DNA from: Rhodobacterales bacterium HKCCE4037
Lineage (GTDB): Bacteria > Pseudomonadota > Alphaproteobacteria > Rhodobacterales > Rhodobacteraceae
NCBI GenBank assembly: GCA_015689645.1
Contig: WVSM01000010.1
Coordinates: 1 to 64,000 of the forward strand
DNA length: 64,000 nucleotides
Reading direction: 5' to 3'
Shown: piece after piece, positions 45,811 through 54,533 of the stretch
Numbering within the stretch: the stretch's first letter is position 1
How the letters are laid out: every line of letters starts with the position of its first letter
Translations under genes and position numbers: made by a program
The notes under the pieces: generated by a model
Databases searched by the model: none
What the model saw: the letters and a program-made list of their open reading frames with translations, nothing else
What the model was told of the DNA's origin: nothing

Positions 45811-45901
45811 GCTGCAAAGGGCAAAGAGCGGACATTCGCTGCGGGTGCGACATTGGCGCATCCGGTGCTGGGAAACTCAGGTCACAGACCACAGGATTTC
45901 G

Positions 45902-46978
45902 CTAAACTTTATCTGCTTGGCGCGCTCGCTTCGCCTCCATCGCAAGGGAGAGCAATCGATAGAAGCCGTGGGCCATCTTTGAATAGGGCGTAAGCAGGAA
46001 GAACGCGAGAACCGCTCCGAGGTGAAGCGGGAAGAGAACAGGGACCGCGCCTGTTCCCGTGACTGCATACAGGGCCAAGCCTGTAGCGCTCACTAGGAAC
46101 AGCAAGCACACGAAGGCCATTTCCCCCCCCCACGCCGACGGAGCGCCAAGGTTGGGATCGGCTTTGGTTTTCAGCCAGCCGAGACCGGCCGTGCCGAGGC
46201 AAAGAAGGAGGCCGCCGGGAACGCCCAGAAGCTTGGGCAGGCTGAACAGGCCATATGGAGCCTCGATTCCGAAGCCGTAGTGCAGGATCGTGCCGGCGGA
46301 TGTCGCGGCAAAGCACAGCAGGAACCCGTAGAGGGTTGCCTGATGGAAATGCCTGCGGGCATGGGTGAACCGGTCTTCGTCTTCGAAATTGCAGCCGTCG
46401 CCGTGGCCGCCTTCCAAGTTCTTCATCCGTCCGGCGGAGCGGATCGCCGACCAGAAGTCTGCCAATGTCAGCATGCCGCCACCGACGCTCTGCCAATAGC
46501 GGCGCAGGGAGACAGCCAATGCCGCGAGCGGCAGGAGGAAGGCCGGGGCAAAGATAGCGACCATCAGGCCGTGGGACATGTAGGCATAGAAGCCCTCGCC
46601 GCTTTCGGGGCGCAACGTCTGGGCGAGCGCGAAGATCAGCGCAAAGCCAAGGACAAGCGCCGCCGCGATGGCCACGCCGGAGCGGTCGAACAGCGTTCCG
46701 AAACCGTTGGGCCATGCGTGGGCCTTCCAGCTATCCTGGCGCACCTCGGCCAGTGCTTTCGGCAGGTTCAGATCGAATTCGTGGGGGGCCGTGTATTGGC
46801 ACGCGTAGTAGCAGCCCCGGCAATTGTGGCAGAGGTTGGCGAGATGCGTGATGTCGCCGTCCGAGAATGCGCGTTCGCGGTGCAGGGACGGAAAGACCGA
46901 GCAATAGCCCTCGCAATAGCGGCAGGCATTGCAGATTTCGGCCTGGCGGCGCGCCTCGTGGATGAGATCAATTTGCAT
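45902..46978 (-). CDS. tcuB: Tricarballylate-utilisation 4Fe-4S membrane protein (TcuB-like)
   Basis: The product is 358 aa. Two ferredoxin-type clusters lie at the N-terminus: Cys16, 19, 22, 26 and Cys50, 53, 56, 60. Several membrane helices with histidines follow (about 110-345), which suits a quinone or haem-linked electron carrier. In Salmonella TcuB reoxidises the reduced flavin of TcuA. The start MQIDLI overlaps the tcuA end by 11 bp, so the pair is coupled. Confidence 0.88.
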   Translation of the reverse strand: MQIDLIHEARRQAEICNACRYCEGYCSVFPSLHRERAFSDGDITHLANLCHNCRGCYYACQYTAPHEFDLNLPKALAEVRQDSWKAHAWPNGFGTLFDRSGVAIAAALVLGFALIFALAQTLRPESGEGFYAYMSHGLMVAIFAPAFLLPLAALAVSLRRYWQSVGGGMLTLADFWSAIRSAGRMKNLEGGHGDGCNFEDEDRFTHARRHFHQATLYGFLLCFAATSAGTILHYGFGIEAPYGLFSLPKLLGVPGGLLLCLGTAGLGWLKTKADPNLGAPSAWGGEMAFVCLLFLVSATGLALYAVTGTGAVPVLFPLHLGAVLAFFLLTPYSKMAHGFYRLLSLAMEAKRARQADKV

Positions 46979-48362
46979 GTTTTGCGGCCTCCCGCCCGGC
47001 AATGCGGCCAAAGACGGTTCCGATGGTCATGCCGAAGCCTGCCAGATAGCCCTGGCCGAGGATCGAGCCCGCCATGGTTTCACCGGCAGCCCAGAGGTTT
47101 TGCACCGCCCGGTTGCCGACCGTGCATTGCGCGTTCTCGTCGACCTTCAGGCCCAGATAGGTGAAGGTCACGCCGGTGCGCAGCGTGTAGCCGTAGAACG
47201 GCGGCTCGGTGATCGGTCTGGCCCAGTTGGTCTTGGGCGGCTCAAGCCCGGACGTGGCCACGCCGTCGAGTTCGGTCGGGTGGAAACCGCTCGTGTCGCC
47301 GCAGGCCACGTTGAACGCCTCGACCGTGGCGCCGAGTTGCTTTGGAGGCAGGTCGAGCTTCTGCGCAAGCTCCCCCAGCGTGTCCGCCTTGATCGGCGGG
47401 AAGACGGACGGCATGAAAAGCTCCAGCGATTTCGCGTCGATGATGACGAAGCCCACCTGGTCGGGCTGGTTGGCGACCAGACGGCCCCAGATCGCGTAGC
47501 GCTTTGGCCAGACATCCTCGCCCTCGTCATAGAAGCGCTGCGCGTGCTTGTTGACGACGATCGAGAAGGGCACGCAATCAAGCCTCGTGACGATGCCGCC
47601 GTCGAATTTCGGGGCGCGCCCGTCGATTGCAACGGCATGGCACTGGGTCGGGTCACCGACCTGTTCAACGCCTTGGTCGAGCAGGTCTTTCAGTACCACG
47701 CCCCGATTGTAGGGCGTGCCGCGGATCAGGAAGTTTTTCGCGGCGGGCCCCCAGGCACGGGCGAGCCAATCGGTGTCGGCCTGGAACCCGCCAGAGGCCA
47801 CGATCACGGATTTGGGGGAGACGCGGTGTTCTGTTCCCTGGTGGGAATAGACCACCTCCGTCACGTGCGTGTCTTCGACTTGCAGATGGGTGACGGGTGC
47901 CTCGTAGCAGACCTCCACCCCGAGGGCCTCGGCGGTGCGGTAATAGGCGTTCACGAGGCTTTTCCCGCCACCCAGAAAGAACGCATTGGTACGCGACAGG
48001 GACAACGTGCCCGAGAGCGACGGCTGAAACCGCACGCCGTGTTCCTGCATCCACGGCAGGCATTCCTCGGAGCTGCGGATGGCCATGCGCGCAAGGTGCT
48101 CGTCGGTCTTGCCGCCGGTGACCTTCATCAGGTCGGCGAGGTATTCCTCTTCGCTGTAGCTGTCGGTGAGGGGCCCGAGGGGGCCTTCGTGCATGCAGCG
48201 GAAATTGCGGGTGTGCCGCGAATTGCCGCCGCGATACGGCTTTGGCGCGGCTTCGAGGATTCTGACCCGCGCCCCGGCCTCCGCCGCCGTGGTCGCGGCG
48301 CAAAGGGCCGCGTTGCCACCGCCGATAACGACGATGTCCGGATCGGTTTTCTGTGTGGTCAC
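46968..48362 (-). CDS. tcuA: FAD-dependent tricarballylate dehydrogenase (TcuA-like)
   Basis: The product is 464 aa with an N-terminal FAD-binding motif DIVVIGGGNAALCAATTAAE and a fumarate-reductase/succinate-dehydrogenase flavoprotein fold. The C-terminal block WAAGETMAGSILGQGYLAGFGMTIGTVFGR is typical of TcuA, which oxidises tricarballylate to cis-aconitate. A related tricarboxylate could be the real substrate. The GTG start overlaps the hydroxyacid dehydrogenase stop (GTGA). Confidence 0.88.
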   Translation of the reverse strand: MTTQKTDPDIVVIGGGNAALCAATTAAEAGARVRILEAAPKPYRGGNSRHTRNFRCMHEGPLGPLTDSYSEEEYLADLMKVTGGKTDEHLARMAIRSSEECLPWMQEHGVRFQPSLSGTLSLSRTNAFFLGGGKSLVNAYYRTAEALGVEVCYEAPVTHLQVEDTHVTEVVYSHQGTEHRVSPKSVIVASGGFQADTDWLARAWGPAAKNFLIRGTPYNRGVVLKDLLDQGVEQVGDPTQCHAVAIDGRAPKFDGGIVTRLDCVPFSIVVNKHAQRFYDEGEDVWPKRYAIWGRLVANQPDQVGFVIIDAKSLELFMPSVFPPIKADTLGELAQKLDLPPKQLGATVEAFNVACGDTSGFHPTELDGVATSGLEPPKTNWARPITEPPFYGYTLRTGVTFTYLGLKVDENAQCTVGNRAVQNLWAAGETMAGSILGQGYLAGFGMTIGTVFGRIAGREAAKHAN

Positions 48363-49330
48363 GACGTCCAGACCTGCGGGTTGATCATGTGGATGGGCTC
48401 ACCGCCGGCATAGGCGTTCACTTCATCGAAAATGTCGCTGAACTGAAGGTCGAACTCGTCCTCGGTGACATAGCCGAGATGCGGGGTCGGAAGCACGTTC
48501 GGATGGGTGAGAAGCGGGTGCGTCGTGTCGGTCAGCGGCTCGGTGTCGAAAACATCGACGGCGGCGAAGATCCGGCCGTTGGCGATCTCGTCCTCCAGCG
48601 CGCCCTGGGCGATCAGGCCGGACCGGGAGGTGTTCACCAACAGGCTGCGCGGCGACATGAGGGAAAGGTCGTCCGCCGTGATGATGCCACGGGTCGCGGG
48701 TTTGAGGCGGACGTGCAGGCTGACAATATCGGAGGTCGCGAAGAAGGCCTTGCGGCTGTCCGCGACGCGCGCGCCGTCAGCTTCGGCCCGGGTGCGTCCG
48801 GCCTCGGACGCCCACCATTGCACCTGCATCCCGATCGCCTCGGCATAGCCGGCCACCGCCTTGGCGATCCGGCCATAACCATAAAGGCCAAGGGTCCGCC
48901 CGCGCAGCGTGCGCCCGACGCCTGCCTGCCATTGACCGCCGCGGATCGAGGCAACCTGTTCGGGAATCTGCCGGTAGCTCGCGAGCATCAGGGCCAGCGT
49001 CATTTCCGCCGCCGCGTAAGACGGTGTGTCGCTGTGCATGTTCGACGAGACGAGCACGCCGTGATCGGTGCAGGCCTCGATATCAATGTGCGGATAGACG
49101 CTGCGCTGTGCGATCAGCTTGAGGTTCGGCAAACGCTCCAGCAAATCCCGGCCGATCCGGGTGCGTTCGCGGAACAGGACCAGCGCTTCGGCTTCGGCCA
49201 GACGCTTGGCCAGTTTTGCCGCGTCAGGCTCATGATCTGTCCAGACAGTGACGTCATGACCGGCCAGTTTTTCGAAGCAGGGCAGACCGCGGAGCGTATC
49301 GAACCAGTCATCGAGAATGTGCACCTTCAC
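48359..49330 (-). CDS. D-2-hydroxyacid dehydrogenase family protein
   Basis: The product is 323 aa with the NAD-binding motif GLYGYGRIAKAVAG and the three catalytic residues of the family: Arg in VNTSRSGLI, Glu in FDTEPL and His in PTPHLGY. It should interconvert a 2-hydroxy acid and a 2-oxo acid with NAD(P). Its place at the head of a tcuA-tcuB operon suggests it acts on an intermediate or on a hydroxylated substrate of the same pathway. Start is GTG with GGGAG at 8 nt. The palindrome at 49404-49421 lies about 75 bp upstream. Confidence 0.88.
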   Translation of the reverse strand: MKVHILDDWFDTLRGLPCFEKLAGHDVTVWTDHEPDAAKLAKRLAEAEALVLFRERTRIGRDLLERLPNLKLIAQRSVYPHIDIEACTDHGVLVSSNMHSDTPSYAAAEMTLALMLASYRQIPEQVASIRGGQWQAGVGRTLRGRTLGLYGYGRIAKAVAGYAEAIGMQVQWWASEAGRTRAEADGARVADSRKAFFATSDIVSLHVRLKPATRGIITADDLSLMSPRSLLVNTSRSGLIAQGALEDEIANGRIFAAVDVFDTEPLTDTTHPLLTHPNVLPTPHLGYVTEDEFDLQFSDIFDEVNAYAGGEPIHMINPQVWTS

Positions 49331-49403
49331 GGTTGGTCTCCCGCTGCATTCCTGTCCTTCCTGGGTTGCATTTGAGCACGTCCGGACAGGATCACTTCAC
49401 CAC

Positions 49404-49421
49404 TGTATACCATGGTATACA
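49404..49421. promoter_or_regulatory. Perfect 18-bp palindrome TGTATACCATGGTATACA
   Basis: It lies between the PrpF gene and the hydroxyacid dehydrogenase gene on the minus strand, about 75-90 bp before the GTG start of the latter. The GTATAC cores are typical of sites for GntR/FCD regulators. It probably controls the catabolic genes, and a related site lies at 4619-4636. Confidence 0.7.
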
Positions 49422-49439
49422 TTTTAGATCGAGACAACG

Positions 49440-50531
49440 TCAAGCGCCGCTCCAGATTGCTTTCGGGATGTAGAGGTCGCCCTTTGCCAAGAGTCGCGCA
49501 GTGCGGATCAGGCCGGCAGAACGAAGCTCAATGCCATCGCCGTAATGCGCATAGTCGACGAGCACTTCGATCTCACCACTTGCGTGTTCGAGGACGATCC
49601 GTGCGGGTGTTTCGTTGGGCAAGCGCGCCAGACCGTCGGCCACTGTGCCCGGTGTCAGCGCGCAGGACGCAAGGCATTGCGCACCGGTCACGGCCATTGT
49701 GGGGTGCGTTTTCCACGGCATGAAGTAGCGGGTCGCGATGGTGCCGCTATCGCGGGCCGGGGCCACAAGCCCGAACTTGGGCGTGACGGAGGTGGCCACA
49801 TCGGCAATTCCCATGGCGTTCCCGGCGGCGATGCGCACGGCTTCCATGTGATCGAAGAACCCGCGATTGGCATCAAGCTCCGCCGCGCTTTCATAGCCGG
49901 TCAGGCCAAAGGCATCGGCGCGGGCGATGACCATCGGCATGGCGACATCCATGCAGGTGACCTCCACGCCTTCGAACGTGTCGCGAAGGTTTCCCGTTGG
50001 CAGGAACGCGCCCGTGGCGCTGCCGACAGTCTCCATGAATTGCAACGCGACCGGCGCGGCGGTTCCCGGCACGCCGTCGATAGCGGTGGCGCCCGCATAC
50101 TCGACCGCCCCGCCCGGCGTCTGCACCGTCGCACGCACCTTTGCGCCGGTATTGACCGCATGGATGTTGACGTTGGTCTCGTCGCCGCCGACAGGCAGCA
50201 ACCCCATCTCCAGCGCCGCCGGTCCGACGCCGGAAAGGATATTCCCGCAGGTCGGTTTGAAATCGACAAGGCGGTCCTCGACGCTCACCTGTGCGAAGAA
50301 ATAGTCGATATCGGCCCAGTCATCTTCGGAGGCCGACAACATCGCGACCTTTGTCGTCACGGCCGCGCCGCCTCCGACCCCGTCGATGTTAAGCGGATGG
50401 CCGGACCCGACCGCGGCAATCAGCACGTCGGCCAGCGTCTCGAGATCTTGTGGAAGATCTTCGCGCCGCAAATAAGGCCCCCGCGACGTGCCGCCGCGCA
50501 TGAACCAGAACGGGATCGCTGACTGGCTCAT
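49440..50531 (-). CDS. PrpF/GalD-family isomerase (aconitate isomerase or oxalomesaconate tautomerase-like)
   Basis: The product is 363 aa with the DapF-like fold of PrpF proteins: IPFWFMRGGTSRGPYL at the N-terminus, TCGNILSGVGPAALE and VTGAQCLASCALTPG. Members isomerise double bonds in unsaturated tricarboxylates such as 2-methylaconitate, trans-aconitate or 4-oxalomesaconate. Next to tcuA, whose product would be an aconitate, this fits an aconitate-type substrate. The ATG overlaps the tctAB stop by 4 bp; a GTG four codons earlier is less likely. Confidence 0.86.
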   Translation of the reverse strand: MSQSAIPFWFMRGGTSRGPYLRREDLPQDLETLADVLIAAVGSGHPLNIDGVGGGAAVTTKVAMLSASEDDWADIDYFFAQVSVEDRLVDFKPTCGNILSGVGPAALEMGLLPVGGDETNVNIHAVNTGAKVRATVQTPGGAVEYAGATAIDGVPGTAAPVALQFMETVGSATGAFLPTGNLRDTFEGVEVTCMDVAMPMVIARADAFGLTGYESAAELDANRGFFDHMEAVRIAAGNAMGIADVATSVTPKFGLVAPARDSGTIATRYFMPWKTHPTMAVTGAQCLASCALTPGTVADGLARLPNETPARIVLEHASGEIEVLVDYAHYGDGIELRSAGLIRTARLLAKGDLYIPKAIWSGA

Positions 50532-52555
50532 GACAGCGGCCACGGGAGGTCGAGGTAGGATTGCAGCAAGCCGGGCGGGAAATCACGGTTGAGCAATGCT
50601 GCCATGGTGCAGATGAAGGCGATCCCGGCGGCCGTGTAGAGGATTGCGAAGGCCCAGGACTTGCCCGCCCGGAAGCGGATGAACATCAGCAGGAAAATGG
50701 CCAGCGCCAGGATGAACCCGAAGAGCGCCGTCAGCGCCAGGAGTCCCGCGAACCAGCCCAGGGTCTGCCAGAGGCCATAGGCGTTGTCGCGTTGGTCCAT
50801 CACCTCGCGGTCCGCGAAAAGCGGGTCGGTTTCCGGCTTCAGACGGGTCTGAATGAACAGAACCGCGCATCCAATCAGCCCTACGGTGGCTACGAAGACC
50901 GGGAAAACACGGTCCGTGCGCGCATAGTCGGGGATGGTTGCGGCGTCGTAATATGCAATCGCGATATAGGCGGTGACCGCGACAAGGAACAGAAACGGCG
51001 CGCGTTTCCCGCCCGAGTTCACCGCACCTTCGGCCTGGATGTTCTTCGCCTGCCGCAAGCCTGCGATCACGGAGATCACCGTGACGATGATGAGGACGAT
51101 GACAATCGGGCTGAGCAGGTAATCGAACCCTTCCTCCATGCTGCGCCGGAACCGGGATGCCGCAATCTGGTAGGCTTGGTTGGTGTAGCGCTCGGCTGGG
51201 GCCGCCAGCACGAAGCCGATCAGGAAAGCGGGCCGGGACCAGTCGAAGCGGCGCATCAGGATTCCAAGGAGGCCGATGCCGAGCAGCGCGACCAGATCCC
51301 AGATCTCCTGCCGCGACTGGAAGGCGGCAAAGGCAATGATCATGAACAGGAACGGGGCGAGAAGCGCGAAACGGATATTTGTCAGCCGCGCGATCCCGCC
51401 CGCCGCCGCGATGCAGATCAGCGTGCCCACGACGTTGGCGAGCGCCAGAAGCCAGACGATCGCATAGGTGAAATTCAGGTTGTTGTTGATCATCGAGGGA
51501 CCAACCTCGATCTGGCCGGTGCCGAGAAGCGCAATGCCCGAGATGAAGATGGCCATGGAGCCGGAACCGGGGATCCCGAACAGAAGCGTCGGGACCAGCC
51601 CGCCGCCTTCCTTGGCATTGTTCGAGCTTTCCGGCCCGATCACGCCGCGGATATCGCCGTGACCATATTGCGATTTGTCCTTCGAGGTCTGGACCGCGTG
51701 GCCATAGGCGATCCAGTCCACGACCGACCCTCCTAGACCGGGGATGACACCGACGGCGACACCGATCAGGGAGCAGCGGATCGAAAGCCAGATATTGGCC
51801 CACCAATCCCTGACGCCTGTCAGCCAGCCGCCGCCGAGCACCTGCCGATCCGAAATCGCCTTGTCCTGCCGCAGAAGCGCAATGATTTCCGGCACGGCGA
51901 AGATCGCAAGGCCGACGATCACCAGTGCGAAGCCATCCACGAGATAGGGCATGTCGTAGCTGGACATGCGCAGTTCACCCGACGCGGCACCTTCGCCGAT
52001 CGTGCCGACCAGAAGGCCGAGGCAGGCCGCGACCAGCCCCTTCACCGCCACGCGGCCGGCGAGGATACCGACCATCGACAAGCCGAAGATGGTGACCATC
52101 AGCAGTTCTGGCGTCTGGAACGCGAGAACGATTGGCCGTGCCGCGAGAATGAAGAACGTCAGGAAGGCCGCGCCGAGCAAGCCACCGAACAGCGACGATG
52201 AGAATGCTGCCGAAAGTGCCCGGGCCGCCTGGCCCTTCTTGGCCAGAGGAAAGCCATCGAGAACGGTCGCCTGGCTTGCGCTTGACCCCGGTATCCCCAT
52301 CAGGACCGAGGCGAAGGTGTCGGACGTCGGGACGACCGCCACCATCCCCACCATCAGCGCGAGGCCGTAGAGTGGCTCCATCCCGAACATGAAGGGCAGC
52401 AGAAGCGACAGGCCCGCGATGCCCCCGAGGCCGGGAAACACGCCGATGCAGAGCCCCATGACGACGCCCAGGACGAGATATCCCAAAACGGCGGGCTGAA
52501 GGATCATGCCGAAGGCCTCGCCAAGCGCGGGCATGGCGGTTGCGAAGAGGTCCAT
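50528..52555 (-). CDS. Fused TctA-TctB membrane subunit of a tripartite tricarboxylate transporter
   Basis: The product is 675 aa. Residues 1 to about 500 are TctA, with FPGLGGIAGLSLLLPFMFGM near the start and GIPGSSASQATVLDGFPLAKKG. Residues about 510-675 add four hydrophobic segments with the layout of TctB (DAATIPDYARTDRVFPVFVA loop). TctA is usually about 500 aa with a separate TctB of about 150 aa, so this is a natural fusion and no other tctB is present. It imports a carboxylate using the TctC-bound substrate. The start uses AGGAG at 6 nt; a GTG one codon earlier is also possible. Confidence 0.9.
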   Translation of the reverse strand: MDLFATAMPALGEAFGMILQPAVLGYLVLGVVMGLCIGVFPGLGGIAGLSLLLPFMFGMEPLYGLALMVGMVAVVPTSDTFASVLMGIPGSSASQATVLDGFPLAKKGQAARALSAAFSSSLFGGLLGAAFLTFFILAARPIVLAFQTPELLMVTIFGLSMVGILAGRVAVKGLVAACLGLLVGTIGEGAASGELRMSSYDMPYLVDGFALVIVGLAIFAVPEIIALLRQDKAISDRQVLGGGWLTGVRDWWANIWLSIRCSLIGVAVGVIPGLGGSVVDWIAYGHAVQTSKDKSQYGHGDIRGVIGPESSNNAKEGGGLVPTLLFGIPGSGSMAIFISGIALLGTGQIEVGPSMINNNLNFTYAIVWLLALANVVGTLICIAAAGGIARLTNIRFALLAPFLFMIIAFAAFQSRQEIWDLVALLGIGLLGILMRRFDWSRPAFLIGFVLAAPAERYTNQAYQIAASRFRRSMEEGFDYLLSPIVIVLIIVTVISVIAGLRQAKNIQAEGAVNSGGKRAPFLFLVAVTAYIAIAYYDAATIPDYARTDRVFPVFVATVGLIGCAVLFIQTRLKPETDPLFADREVMDQRDNAYGLWQTLGWFAGLLALTALFGFILALAIFLLMFIRFRAGKSWAFAILYTAAGIAFICTMAALLNRDFPPGLLQSYLDLPWPLS

Positions 52556-52587
52556 CACGGACTCCTGTCACTTTTCAGAATGGAAAT

Positions 52588-52614
52588 GCGCCCCGGGCCA
52601 AGGACCCGGGGCGC
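52588..52614 (-). promoter_or_regulatory. Intra-operon hairpin between tctC and tctAB
   Basis: GCGCCCCGGG and CCCGGGGCGC form a perfect 10-bp stem with a 7-nt loop and no T-run. It lies in the 75-bp gap between the binding protein and the permease. Its position matches the hairpin in the liv-type operon at 39967. Confidence 0.6.
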
Positions 52615-52630
52615 GCGCGGGAGGGGCGGA

Positions 52631-53731
52631 TTACTCGAGGACGACGCCGTAGCGCTCGGCCAGCCAGTCGATCACGTATGCCTGTGCCTCCTCAGGCACC
52701 GACGTCGCGCGTTCTAGTGCGGCCTCGGCCGCGGCACCTGTCATCTGCGGGTAGGCACCCAGGGTGTTCTCGGAGATCTCGGCGAAATCTGCACGCTCAG
52801 TGATCGCCTGGAAGGCGGCCGTGTAGGTGTCGATTGCCACCTGTGGTGCGCCCGCCGGCAGGAAGACCATCTTCTGTGCCGGGAAGCCGGCGGAGAAGAA
52901 GGCGAACCATGCATCCCAAGCCGGACCCGAGGTTTCGCAGGCCGGCGCGGCTTCGCAGACTTCCGCGAAAGTCGGCATGTCGGGGAAGGTCGGGTCGCGG
53001 ACGATGTTGCCATCTGCGTCCAGTGCGCCGAAGTTGAACCACGGAACTGCCGTGCCCGCTTCGACCAGAGGCGTGACGCCCGACAGGTACGAAGACGAGG
53101 TCTGGTAGTCGATGTTGGCTTCGCCGCGTTCGAACATCAGGCGGCCATCGCCCCGGCCTTCGATGCCGAACACCGGCTCGACGTTGAGGCCAAGCATTTC
53201 CCATGCCAGCAGCGGAACAAGGTCAAGACGGGTCGCGCCCTGGCTGCCGTAGATGAAGTTCTCACCTGCGATCGCATCGATGCCACCTTCTTCGAGGGCA
53301 CCGGCAAGGTCAGCCGGCAGATAGACGACACCGCCGGTTCCGGAGGCCAGAACAACGTTCCAATCGCCGTATTCGTAGCGCACGCGCGGATCGTTCAGCA
53401 GGTACGGGAACTGGGTCGAACCGGACGAGCCGAAGATCACGGTGCCGTCTTCGTATTCCAGTTCCTGGAAATGGTTGGCGCCGCGGGTCGAGCCTGCGCC
53501 GGGCATGAAGTTCACCACAACGGTGGGGTTGCCGGGCAGCGCCTCGGACAGCAGCGGTGCATAGAAGTTGGCCCAACGGGCCGAACCGCCGGTTTCCGAG
53601 AACGGAATGATCCATTCGACGGTCTGCCCGGACAGATCCAGGGCGTGGCCATCGGCGAAAGCCGGAGCGGCAAGGCCCGCTGCCGACACGGTCATAAGGA
53701 GCGCCGCAGAGCGCTTGAAGATATTGGTCAT
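52631..53731 (-). CDS. tctC: Tripartite tricarboxylate transporter substrate-binding protein (TctC-like)
   Basis: The product is 366 aa with a signal peptide ending near AFA (about residue 26). The Bug/TctC ligand region is recognisable in VVNFMPGAGSTRGANHF and VIFGSSGSTQFPYLL. It is longer than the usual roughly 325 aa and has a close cysteine pair (EVCEAAPACET) that may form a disulfide. GGGAGGAA precedes the ATG. It heads the transporter operon and is divergent from the TctD/TctE genes. Confidence 0.88.
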   Translation of the reverse strand: MTNIFKRSAALLMTVSAAGLAAPAFADGHALDLSGQTVEWIIPFSETGGSARWANFYAPLLSEALPGNPTVVVNFMPGAGSTRGANHFQELEYEDGTVIFGSSGSTQFPYLLNDPRVRYEYGDWNVVLASGTGGVVYLPADLAGALEEGGIDAIAGENFIYGSQGATRLDLVPLLAWEMLGLNVEPVFGIEGRGDGRLMFERGEANIDYQTSSSYLSGVTPLVEAGTAVPWFNFGALDADGNIVRDPTFPDMPTFAEVCEAAPACETSGPAWDAWFAFFSAGFPAQKMVFLPAGAPQVAIDTYTAAFQAITERADFAEISENTLGAYPQMTGAAAEAALERATSVPEEAQAYVIDWLAERYGVVLE

Positions 53732-53861
53732 GGTTTCCTCCCAAATCGCGAGGCCACTCCCAGCCACGCGCAACTCACCTCGCCGACACTCCATTGCCGA
53801 CTTGATGGCCCATGATTCCGATGCCAATCTTTCGCGAACCTTTCATCGGCACTAAAATCGC

Positions 53862-54533
53862 ATGCGCATCGTCATCGTCGAAGATAATATTTCTGTAGCC
53901 AAGGGAATTGCCTACCGCCTTCAGGACGAGGGGCATGCGGTCGATATCCTCCATGACGGGGCCGAAGCCGATGACTTCCTGCGGACAGAAGGGGCCGATC
54001 TGATCATTCTCGACATCAACTTGCCGGGTATGGGAGGCGTTGATCTTCTGAAGGCACTGCGCGTGCGGGGCGACACGCGGCCAGTGCTGATGTTGACCGC
54101 CCAGGCCGAATTGACCGACAAGGTCGCGGGTCTTGATGCAGGCGCCGATGACTACCTCGCCAAGCCTTTCGAGATGGATGAACTCAGCGCCCGCGTTCGG
54201 GCCCTCAGCCGACGCAAGCCTTCGGTCGACCCTGGCATTCACGCCATCGGGACGCTTACCTTCGACCCGTCTGCGCGCGCGGTTCTTGGCCCCGACGGCG
54301 ATCTGACCGTCCCGCGCCGCGAAGTCGCGCTGTTCGAAAGCCTGCTGAATGCAAAGGGTCGTTTCGTGTCCAAGCAATCCTTGCTGGACAACATGTACGG
54401 CACCGGAAGCGACGTGGACGAGGCGGTAGTCGAAGTCTACGTCTCGCGGCTGCGCAAGCGTCTCAAGGGGTTTGGCGTTGAGATCGCGATGCGGCGGGGG
54501 ATTGGCTATGCGATGGCCGAGTCCGGGTCATGA
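53862..54533 (+). CDS. tctD: OmpR-family response regulator (TctD-like)
   Basis: The product is 223 aa: a receiver domain (1-115) with phosphoacceptor Asp51 in ILDINLPG, the Lys in LAKPF, and a winged-helix DNA-binding domain (about 125-220) with VEVYVSRLRKRL. Its position divergent to tctC, 130 bp between starts, and its overlap with a histidine kinase gene mark it as the TctD of this transporter. It probably activates the tct operon on sensing the substrate. Confidence 0.9.
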   Translation: MRIVIVEDNISVAKGIAYRLQDEGHAVDILHDGAEADDFLRTEGADLIILDINLPGMGGVDLLKALRVRGDTRPVLMLTAQAELTDKVAGLDAGADDYLAKPFEMDELSARVRALSRRKPSVDPGIHAIGTLTFDPSARAVLGPDGDLTVPRREVALFESLLNAKGRFVSKQSLLDNMYGTGSDVDEAVVEVYVSRLRKRLKGFGVEIAMRRGIGYAMAESGS

